Part shown: positions 32,707 through 42,248 of the stretch, one piece after another
Layout of the letters: each line of letters starts with the position of its first letter
Position numbering within the stretch: position 1 is the stretch's first letter
From: Humulus lupulus
Lineage: Eukaryota > Streptophyta > Magnoliopsida > Rosales > Cannabaceae
Assembly (NCBI RefSeq): GCF_963169125.1
Contig: NC_084798.1
Location: 199,077,481 to 199,141,480 of the forward strand
Length of the DNA stretch: 64,000 bases
Direction: 5' to 3'
The notes under the pieces: generated by a model
The model's input: the letters and a program-made list of their open reading frames with translations, nothing else
What the model was told of the DNA's origin: nothing
Databases searched by the model: none
Program-made: the position numbers and the translations under genes

Positions 32707-35542
32707 TGTAATGCCCCAAATTTCCTAATAAGGTTTAGGACCTTGATTAGGAGGCCGGGAGGGCCATAATTGATTTATTATAATATTTAATGATTATATG
32801 CATATTTACGTGAATTATATTATTATATGATGGTGAATGCATGCATATGGGAGAATTTATTATTGTGAGGGTATTTTGGTAATTTGGCCACTGTGGGCGT
32901 AATTGTATATTCTGGGTGCATGATTGTGATTAATTAATATAGCCACATTATAAGGTGGATTGGTTCGAGCTTTTCGACATGAGACGATCATGAGATGTAA
33001 GTGTTCGGTCTAGTCATAATGGGTTTAAGCTCGGGGCTCGGGGTGAGTCTCGGGGTGATATTTATGGTTATGGCGTTACCGGGGATTTTAGGGTAACGGG
33101 ATATGAAATATTGGAGTTTGAGGATATTGAGATTAGCGGGAATTGGGAAGCGTTAATTATAATTAACGGGTTTAGCGGAATGTACCAATTTTGCCCTTGG
33201 GGTGGCTTTGGAGGCTTAAGATGACATGAGGGGCATTTTGGTCTTTTTAGGGGTGGATATATATGACTTAAGTGGCTGAAGCTGGAGGAAAAACAGAGGA
33301 AAAAACAGGGGTTTGCCTTCTTTCCCTTCCCGTACACCACTTTCTCCATAGCTTTCCTTGGTGTTTTGTGTTCAAGGTGGGATATCAAGCTAAGGAACCT
33401 CAAGGTTGAGTTAGTAGGCTTGGTTCTGCTTGTGTGGGAGTTCAAAACAGGTTTTGAGGTAAGTTTTGGTCATTAAACTTAAGACATGCTCTGTTTTTCG
33501 TTTTGGTTTTTAACTCATGGATTTTGATGTGGGGAGTGAGGATTAAAGGGAGTTTTTGGTGTTAGATGGTTGGGTTTTGGTGAGGAGGTGTTATAGGTAA
33601 GGTTTGGGGGTTTAATTATATGTTAGGAAGAGGTTTTATGATGATTATAATGACTGGTTTGAGAGGAAATAGCACAGGGAGAAAACTGGTTTGTGTGGCC
33701 GACTTAGCCATTCTGGGCTGGGCGCCGCGCCACGGCAGGGGAGCGCCGCGGCCCTTGGCGTTTGGCAGGCAGGGAGCCTCTCTGTCTGGAGGCGCGCCGC
33801 GGCGCAAAAGCAGGGAGGGCCGCGGCCCTTAAGGTCAATTTTGCTAAAAATGGGGTTTTTAGCTTGGGGATTCAAGCCATAGGCCTCGGGGTTGATCCTA
33901 GTACCCGGTTAAGTAGGGGTTGATGTCCCGGAGGCTAGATATTGATTTGGGAACTTATGTTGATCATTTTTATTGATGAAACCTTATATTTGGTTATGAC
34001 TAGGTGACCGCTAAAGGACTAAAGGTTGATCGTTCTCAAGGGTCGTTCTTTTAATAGTTCTAGCTCGACTTTGAGGTAAGAAAACTGCACCCGGTGTATA
34101 TGAGACATGCGTGGTTATTATGATGCGTGTTGGTTGATTAATGAGTATGACATGCATGGCTATTCTTGGTGCATGTTGGTTGACTATTGAACGTGACATG
34201 CATGGCTATTTTGATGCATGTTGGTTGGCTATTAAACGAGACATGCATGGCTGTTATTGGTGCATGTTGGATCGTTGACTATATTGCATATGATGCATAA
34301 GAAACATGTGATTAGGACATGCTTTATATACTGAGTATGATACTGTTCAGAGCTTGAGCCTCTGTGTTTATGCATGGCCCTAATAGCACTACTACCTGTT
34401 TGGTAAGCTTGCTAAATGCCTCGTTTATGGATGTGGAACATGTGATATGTGATTGGTGGCATGTCTTACTTGTGATTGACACTGACTAGTCAGGGACCGA
34501 CTCTAAAGTCGAGAATTTTGCATTGAATGGCTCTATAGCATTAATGCCAGACCGACCCTAAGGTCGAGAAACTTATAAGCGCTTGCCTGGTCTACGACCA
34601 GATGACTATAGCCAAGGTATATGACCCCGGTGACCGTTTGTCACATGGCTAAGGGACGTTTTCCATAGTTTCGACTCTAGAGTCGTGAGGAAGGTTATGT
34701 TGGTGACTAAACACCTCGCACCTGTCCTAATCAAGCTTAAGTCGAGAATTATGCATTGAATGGCTCTATGGCATTAATGCCAGACCGACCCTAAGGTCGA
34801 AGAACTATTAAGCGCTTTCCTGGTCTACGACCAGATGTTTATGGCCAAGGTATATGACCCCGGTGACTGTTTGTCACATGGCCAAGGGACGCTATCCATT
34901 GCACGACTCTAGGGTCGGGAGGAAGGTTATGTTGGTGACCATTCACCATGCACCTGTCCTAATCAAACTTATGAAAGGATCACTTGTCGGTTAAGCCCTG
35001 GTGACCCTATCGTCACATGGCTAGAAGGAGCGATGCTCATTATTGTGACTTTTGGCTATTGTCACCTATCTGGATGGACCGTTGGTTCCAAATGGTTACC
35101 ATGGTTATAGTTGATATCATATCATATCATGTTATATTGTGTTTTCTTGCTGGGCTTCGGCTCACGGGTGCTACGTGGTGCAGGTAAAGGCAAGAGGAAG
35201 CTGGACCATCCTTGAGTTGGAGAGCTTAGGTGATGACGTGTACATTTGCAGCTGCTCGTCCGCCACGGCCGAGGTTTAAAGTGGAACTAGGGTTGAACCC
35301 TGTTTTGCCGCTTAGTACGGCCTGTTGTAAATATTTTCTGTAATAAACTCTGAAATTATATTTTCGGGATCCCAATATATATATATTAAACGTTCTAGTG
35401 AAACGTTACATCTTAACCAAAATGTTTAATCCCTAAAGCGCTAATCATACTTAGATCACGATTTTGGCCAAATGACTCGATTAGCGAGTTTAGCACTGTT
35501 TACAAGGCACACCGTAACGGTCTCAGGAGTTGGGGCGTTACA
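32707..35542 (+). repeat. Solo LTR, family B (2,836 bp)
   Basis: It starts TGTAATGCCCC and ends TGGGGCGTTACA with a perfect duplication CTCTC, lying inside another family-B LTR. It is close to 19235-21966. It shows AGGTAAGTTTTGG near 33458, a GC-rich slot at 33718-33832, AGGTAAGAAAACTGCACCC near 34074 and the GGTGCAGGTAAAGG site near 35178. Confidence 0.9.
33718..33832. repeat. GC-rich CCGCGG cluster in LTR
   Basis: GGCGCCGCGCCACGG, AGCGCCGCGGCCC, GGCGCGCCGCGGCGC and GGCCGCGGCCC lie within 115 bp. It is the equivalent of 20081-20275 with different spacing and partly different palindromes. Confidence 0.8.
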
Positions 35543-36477
35543 CTCTCAAGTCTCTCTCTCCTTCGGTTTCCTCTTTCTCTTCTTGGTGTTTGAAGGCTTT
35601 GGATTAGTTGGAGGATTTTGGACTCAGTTCTTTGAGGAATTAGAAGCTGGATGTGGTTGGGGATTAGCTCAAGGGCAAACATATCAGCAAGGTAAGGAAT
35701 TTTAGCCATTGAAGCTGTTAAACCCCATTGAATTTATGTTAGAACTTTTAAAGCTTGTATGGAAGTGGATTTTAAGTTTAACCATGGGTGTTGGCTGAGT
35801 TTATGGGATAGTCTATGGTTTTGTTATGGTGCCTAGGTTGTGTAGACAGGGAACTCAGGTTCAATTATGAGTTTAAGTGATGTTTGAATTGTGAGAATTG
35901 GGGTTAGGCTTGACGAAAACGCAGGAAAATAGGTTGTTTTATGGGTTTAGAGGCTTGCGTCGCAGCCTTGTTCATCAAGGCCAGTAGCCCGTGTGTGCGT
36001 GAAGACCTGGGGAGGCCTTTGTTCTTGAGGCACGCCGCGGCCCAAGGAAGGGCATGCCACGACCCGTGTCTCCTAACAGGGAGGCATTTTGCCTCTATTT
36101 TGGGGCGTGTCGTGGCCCTTAAGGGGCTGGGTCGCGGCCCTAATTCAATGTATTGGCTGTTTGAAGGTCTTTGGCTCGGGAACCCAAAAGTTAAGGCTCG
36201 AGAAGGATTTTACCACCCGGATTGGTAGAATCTAAGGTCTTGGAGACTAGAATTATATCCCAAAGTTATTCAATGGATTAGAGCTTGATGGATGGCTATT
36301 GTTGATGTGTTTTGACTAGGTCTTACCGCTCAGGCTCGGGATTAGGATCGTGCTTGGAATCGCTTTGGATTGTTAGCTTAGGACACCAAGTAAGAGAACT
36401 GTTTGTACCCATAGAGGTATGTGGTGTGTTGTACTGTATGTATTGTTTATGTTTGTTATGTCATACCTGTGATTATG

Positions 36478-36665
36478 GCTGATCGGCAAGAGCTGGGATC
36501 GGCAAGAACCGGGAGTAGCAAGAGTCGGAAGCGGCAAAAGCCGGGAGAGGAAAGATTTGGGATTGGCAAGAGTCGGGAGCGACAAATTCAGCAGAGGCAA
36601 GAGCCGGGAGCAGCAAGAGCTGGGAGAGGCAAGAGCCGGGAGCGGCAAGGGATTGGGAACGGTGT
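36478..36665 (+). repeat. Tandem array of 17-18-bp units in LTR
   Basis: About ten units of the type GGCAAGAGCCGGGAGC are present, preceded by AAGTAAGAGAACTG near 36388. Open frames over it are low-complexity products of the array. Confidence 0.8.
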
Positions 36666-37488
36666 TGATCACGCAGAGTGCAAAGTCGGGAACAGTGTTG
36701 AGCACGTGGAGTGCAAGCCGTTAGGGAAAGACCCTCCAAGGATGCTGGAGTCATCCTCTCGGTGCATACCGCAAACCAAGGGCTTGGTAAAGCGCCTGGG
36801 ACGGCATGGCCGCTATGTGTTTAGCCAGTTGGCTGCTTTGTTATATGTTGTTGTAGTATTGAGCTGCTATGTGAATATACTGTTGTATTATTATGTTGTC
36901 ATGTTATAGTGCTAATGTGTTATTGCGTTGTTGTACTATTAGGCTGTTATGCCATTGTGCTTTTAAGTTGGTCTAGATGTTGTGTCGATTGAGCATGCTA
37001 GTAGGATCTGGTATTTGTTTGTTGCTCTGATTGAGTATGGTTTATTGAGATATATTTTTATTGCATGATGTGCTTGAAGTTCTCTTGCTGGGCCACGGCT
37101 CACGAGTGCTCTATGATGCAAGTAAGAGCAAGGAGATTGGATCGTACAACCATGAGTTGGAGGGCATAGAGCGGTGTGTACATGTTTGGCCTACTTGGCC
37201 ACCACGGTTGGAGTTATTTTAAGGAACACATGGTAAACGTTCGGTTTTGTCGCTTAGGTCGATTGTACTGTGTCTTTGGATTTTAAATGTATTTCAAAAC
37301 AATGTTTTGGGATCCCAATGTAATATTTTTACGAATTTCAATAAAATACCAACTTTTTATACTTAATGTTTATTAAATGAGTCTTTATTTTTATCCAAAC
37401 ACACTTTCTAATCTTAAATCTCGATTAGCGAGCTAATGGCACATTTATAAATCACTTGGTAACAGCTCTAAGGAAGTAGAGCGTTACA

Positions 37489-38632
37489 AGACATATTTAA
37501 GAAGAAAATTGTTCTTCAGGCCAAATATGCAATTATGTGATAATAGTGATTAATTAATTAATTATAAATTAGTTGTAATCAACAAAATTAATTAATATGT
37601 AATTTTCAAAATTATATTAAATAATTAAATTAATTTCAAAATTATATTAAATAATTAATTAATTATAATTTTTGAAATTATAATAAACTAAATATTTAAT
37701 TTTGAAATTTATATTGGTTTTAATTAATTAGTAGAATTAATTAAATATCTTTATTTGAGTGGGAGATAATGATATGATAAGTTCAAATTGGATTTGAATT
37801 TAAAAGATTGATATTTATTCAAATAATTAATTATATTTGATAATTAGTTAAAAAGATATTTAATTTAAATTTGAATTAATTATGGTTGTTAGATTTTTAT
37901 CTGACAAGGTAGTTTGAATAAATAATTAAATAAAAATAAAAAAATTAAATATCCCTAAAATATAGGGTGGTACACGACCACACACAGTCATGTACTGCAT
38001 AATTTTCAGGGATAGATTTTTCAATTTTATTTATTTAATTAATTAATTAATGGATAATTCAAAAATTAGTTTTTGTATATTTTCATTAATAAGATAATTA
38101 ATTAATTAAAAGATAAATTGTAAATTAGTTACAACTTTATTTTTTAAATTTGAATATTTTCTTTTAAGTAAGACTTATTAAAAAATATCAAGATAACTCA
38201 AGACACTCAAGTCATTTGCTATGTGAAAAAGAACGATATATTTCTATCTCTCCTTGAAAAGATACAAAATCAATTTCAGGTCTCATTCTCTTGATCTCAT
38301 GTGTTGAGTACATCAAGTAGAATCAGAAATTAACCATCATTTATTCTCTAGAAACCAACACACTTCTTGAGCTGTAGAGAACGTTGTGGAAGATCTTGGT
38401 GTGAGTACCTGGGAGCAGCTTGGATAGGAAGTTCGTTCAAATTACGAAAAGATATCAAGGACACTTGATAGGCATCAAGAGGTATGTTTTCTATTTACTT
38501 GCTTATGATTAATGTATGTATAGTAATGGATCCACGTATTTAAAAGTAGTTTAAATATGTTACAAAATTTTTGTTGTACACTGGGCCAACCCACCACCAT
38601 TCCACTGCGTATTAGGAAACTCATTCCTAACA
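37489..38632 (+). repeat. 3' LTR of Copia, 5'-truncated
   Basis: From GACATATTTAAGAAG onward it matches 28470-29477 plus 31528-31664. It ends TTCCTAACA before the duplication CTAGC. Confidence 0.85.
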
Positions 38633-40777
38633 CTAGCAATAATAGCTCTATTCATGCATGCAAGCAAGTCAAAATAAATGATTATAGGCCCTGCCCCTGT
38701 ATAGATGACTATCAAGTCAATCTGTGAATAGATGGCTAATGTGTCCATCTTTGAATAGGTGACTAATGAGTCATACACTTGACCTCTGCACCCTAATCAG
38801 GTAAGTGACTAATGAGTCACGCACTTAGGCTCCGCACCCTAATCAGATAAGTGACAAATGAGTAACGCACTTGGGCTCCGCACCCTAATTAGATAAATGA
38901 TGAATAAGTCACACACTTGGGCTCCACAGCCTAATCAGATAAGTGACAAATTAGTCACGCACTTAGACTCTGCACCCTAAGCCATGTGACGTTACAGTCA
39001 CCTGAGCCTTTTTGGCCCTAACTCTAAGTAACTAGCCTTTAGACTAGACAAGCACTTTTAGATTTCATCGAACTTAGGGTCGGTCAAGCATTTAATGCTC
39101 ATGTTGATTAGATCTAATCATTTCGGCTCTACGTTCAATATGCTTATGCCGCTCTTGACTCATAGGTCAATTCCATACGACTAGTGCCGTTTCTGACTAA
39201 TAAGTCAGTACCAGTCACAAATAAGCAATGCACACAGGCATATATCATATGTCAAATATCCAAATATAAGGCATTCAGCATGCTTACTCAACATTCACTA
39301 TCATAATTATGATCATGCACATTTACAGAGACTCAAGCTCTGATCAATCTCATATTCAACATTCATGCCATGTCCTAATCACATGTATCTTATACATCAC
39401 ATGCATTACATATTGAGTGCAGTTTTCTTAACTTTGGTCCAAGCACAAGTTACCAATAAACGACTCTCAAGCACGATCCCGTTTCCAAGCCCCTAGTGAT
39501 AACCTAGTCACAACCATAATATAAAACCTCATCAAAATAAGTAAATAAATACTTCCAGACTCAAACCTAGCCTCCGGGACGTCGAATCCTACTCAATTGG
39601 GCAGTAGGATCGATCCCATGCCCTTAAAATTAAGTTCCCATGATTAAAATCCAAATCTAGGCAAAAATGCACAAGCAAGTCGCGACTTGGCCTAGTGAGT
39701 CGCGACTTGCCCCAAGTCAGAGAGCCCCTTTCCTGGGCTCTGAGTGCGGGCCGCAACTTGACCCCTCTTGGGTCGGAGCGCACCCCCCAGGCTTCCTCCT
39801 CCTAGCTTCTGGCTTCATCCAAGTCGCGACTTGCTAGAACAAGGTTGCGACTTGACCACGAAACCAGCCATATCCTTTGACTTTTCCCACTTAAAACCTT
39901 CCAAAAACCTATCCAAACATATCCAAATCCCAAAATCAAAGTTCTCAAACATCCTAATTATCCAACACCAATAAAACTCAAGCTTCAATTCATCCAAAAA
40001 CTCATCAAAACATAAAATCCAATCAAAGCTTAAAAACTTTAAAAACTTAGAACTTAAAACTTGGATTACCTTTGATTGAGTCGTTTCCTAACTAAATCCT
40101 TTGGCTAATAAGCTTCTAATCTTTCCTAGAATCGCTATGCCTCGATCCTTGCTTGAATCTGAGTCCTAAAACTCGAGTTTCCTTTGAAAATGTGATCGAA
40201 TGTCGAAAAGGGAATGAGAGAGAGAGAGAGAGAGAGAGAACGTTCTTTTAAAATTCTGACAGGTTACTTCAAGCTTAAGTAAACTCAAGCAAATCTTAAT
40301 GCTCGGGGTCCCAAAAACGCCCCCGGTGTAAAATAGTCAAAATTCCCAGAATTTCCCCCTGATCGTACTAACTCCCAATTTATCATCAAATATTTATTCC
40401 CATTACCCAATATCCTGGTAATGTGCTAAATACCCATTGACTCACTCCGAGTCAAGTATGGATCCCGTTGTGACTTTCCCACTAGCTTGCCTCCTAGGAT
40501 CGTCTCGTGGTAAGTAATCTTAGCATAACCAAATAATAATGAAGCACCACATACATACCATGTATATGCCAAATATATACCCATAATGGGCAAAATTATG
40601 AAAATTACCCAATTAAACAAAAATGGGTCCACATGCATATTTAATACACATAAACATGCATATCAAGTCATATTATAATATTATTCACATAATCACATAA
40701 TGATACTCATAAATATCATATAATCACATAATTCCAAAATTTTCCATAAGCCTTATTAGGAAATTTGGGTCATTACA
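38633..40777 (-). repeat. 5' LTR of gypsy, start part
   Basis: It is collinear with 14381-16547 of the 3' LTR, including the 46-bp array (38755-38985) and the TCGCGA cluster (39675-39860). It ends GGGTCATTACA, the minus-strand LTR start. Confidence 0.85.
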
Positions 40778-40782
40778 CTCAA

Positions 40783-41285
40783 CAATTGACATGTCCCAAT
40801 GCATCGCATGGTATGGGAAAACGTGCAGCTCCATTCTGGCAGTGTTAGAGGCATGTCTCCTGTAAAATGGTGGGCTGCAACCTATGAATTAGGCCTCGTG
40901 CGATAAGCCTGGGCCCACCATCATAATTAGTGCACCCAAAGATGTTAATTAGCATTAAACTCTCAAATGATTGGGGGTGTTTGTAATAAATCCCCATAAA
41001 GGGGATTAATTATCCTCAGCCACTATAAAGAGGGCTAGGACTTCCATTGTAAGAGGATTTTTGATGTTTGAGACTTTTTGATCCCACTCTTTGTACTCAG
41101 ATCAATATATATGCTGCTTGATAAATCTCCATTGAAGCTTGACATCTCAAGCTTCAATAACACAAATACTAAAGCTTCGTGGATTTGGGTTGTTTTATAA
41201 TATGAACCGCGTAAAACTTGTGTCTCTTTCCTGCATTTCTATAAGTTCTTATTTAATTAGTTGATAGCGGAAAATGTAGTCAACA
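40783..41285 (+). repeat. 3' LTR (distal part) of a Tat-like gypsy
   Basis: A TATA-like ACTATAAAGAGGGC near 41023 and the ending GTAGTCAACA resemble the LTR end at 2522. Its left part is displaced by the inserted Tekay-like element, so with the gag at 3347-3720 and the antisense ORF at 13527-13919 it may form one broken element. The exact start is not clear. Confidence 0.45.
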
Positions 41286-42166
41286 AAAGAATATCAAAAT
41301 GATACTTTGAAGAAAAAAAAAATAGAGTACCAAGTGAGTAATTTCACTTGTAGCACATTTTGTGTGCAAATATCATTAATCTTTGGCCCAAAAGTCCTCA
41401 GCCATTGTGATTAGGTCTTGAGGACTTAATAATATGATTAATTCGTTTATAATTAATACTAATAATGAGAGAAGACACTAATTTGATGTTAAACATTTAC
41501 ACGTCATCACCACGAACAAAACAAACACTATTATTAGTTTAATACTAGAAATTTGTTTTTCTCTGTTTTTGTTCTTTTGATATATTACTTGCTTTCAACC
41601 ACCTCCGATCTCCATCTCAAAGCCCTCAAAGACAAAGCCAACTCTTCTTACCTTGCTTACCCAATTTGGAATCATCCCAAAAGATCTGTAAAAATGGTAG
41701 ATTTTCTTTTTCTCTATCCTTCTCTTTAAAAAAAAAAGAAAGAAAAGAAAAGCTAGTTTGTTCACTTGCTTATGTCGTTATTCAATATCTCTGCTTTGCT
41801 TTGCATGGTTTTCTGGCATCTTGGTACTTTTCTTCTTCCGATTTGAAGCTTGCCCATATTGTTTTTTTTTAATGATTTCTGTAGTGGGTCGGAGTTTTTG
41901 AGATTGGAATGTTTGAGTTTTGTGTTTATAGATTGAATGTCTATGTATTCACTCGAAATGCGTTTGTTCTACGTTGAGATTCACGAAATTTGAATAGGTG
42001 GGTTTTGCTTTTTTTTGAAGTTTTATCATTTTGATATGATAGTTTTGGGTTCTGGTAGTTATGGGATTGATACTGTTTTTGGAGAGATGCAATGGTTTAA
42101 ATCTTGATTCGGTAACATGCTCACTATGAATGGTTTCCAAAAACCTTGGTGGTGTGGTCGATTAAG
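41286..42166 (+). promoter_or_regulatory. Upstream and 5' untranslated region of the TBL gene
   Basis: This 0.88-kb single-copy-looking stretch lies between the last LTR and the ATG of the acetyltransferase gene. It is AT-rich, with CT-rich tracts near 41560-41600 and 41700-41725 of the kind common in plant 5' leaders, and an A/G run at 41727-41752. No convincing TATA box or splice pair could be fixed. A short upstream ORF sits at its end. Confidence 0.45.
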
Positions 42167-42248
42167 ATGGTTACTTTCAACAGGAGTGTTTCACTCAATA
42201 GAAATGTGTCCTATAATCGGACTGTTTCATTCAACCGAAAGGCATTGA
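42126..42248 (+). CDS. Upstream ORF overlapping the TBL start codon
   Basis: An ATG at 42126 opens a 40-codon frame (MNGFQKPWWCGRLRW...) that ends TGA at 42246-42248, past the main ATG at 42167 and in a different frame. If the transcript includes it, ribosomes starting there could not re-initiate at 42167 without moving back, so it would lower translation unless skipped. Whether the transcript start lies upstream is not known. Confidence 0.35.
   Translation: MNGFQKPWWCGRLRWLLSTGVFHSIEMCPIIGLFHSTERH

Larger units (their letters stand above)
32094..37488 (+). repeat. Family-B LTR, 5' end lost, interrupted
   Basis: It starts GTCCCAAATTTGCTAATAAG without the TGTAAC terminus and ends GAGCGTTACA. 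It is close by eye to the LTR at 6929-9178, and a second solo LTR (32707-35542) interrupts it. GCCGCGGCCC-like motifs lie at 35955-36145, GGGATCCC near 37309 and CTTGCTGGGCCACGGCTCA near 37083. The left joint is in the Copia leader and the right joint is inside the Copia 3' LTR, so a deletion accompanied it. Confidence 0.75.
27413..38632 (+). mobile_element. Copia-like element with long LTRs and nested LTRs
   Basis: It is inserted in the 5' LTR of the gypsy with a perfect duplication CTAGC (27408-27412 and 38633-38637). It starts TATTGGGAA (TG mutated to TA) and ends CCTAACA. The 5' LTR ends at 31664, followed by TGGTACCAGAGCAG (tRNA-iMet site). Almost the whole internal region is gone, replaced by nested family-B LTRs. 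The 3' LTR lacks its first half. LTRs of about 2.2 kb suggest an Angela- or SIRE-like group, but no pol remains to decide. Confidence 0.75.
13920..40777 (-). mobile_element. Tekay-like Ty3/gypsy element with nested insertions
   Basis: LTRs lie at 13920-16547 and at 26988-27412 plus 38633-40777. The outer flanks CTCGA and CTCAA are a 5-bp target duplication with one mismatch. On the minus strand the order is 5' LTR, PBS (26991-26980), gag, protease, RT, RNase H, integrase, pol end, 3' LTR. That order defines gypsy. Gag wording and the long LTRs fit the Tekay/Del chromovirus lineage, which is an inference. Three solo LTRs (17177-19061, 19235-21966, 22894-24725) and a Copia element (27413-38632) interrupt it. 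All ORFs are broken. Confidence 0.85.

Noticed and set aside
36421..36909. 162-codon ORF with repeated arginine/glycine units
   Set aside because: It is a translation of the 17-18-bp tandem array inside an LTR.
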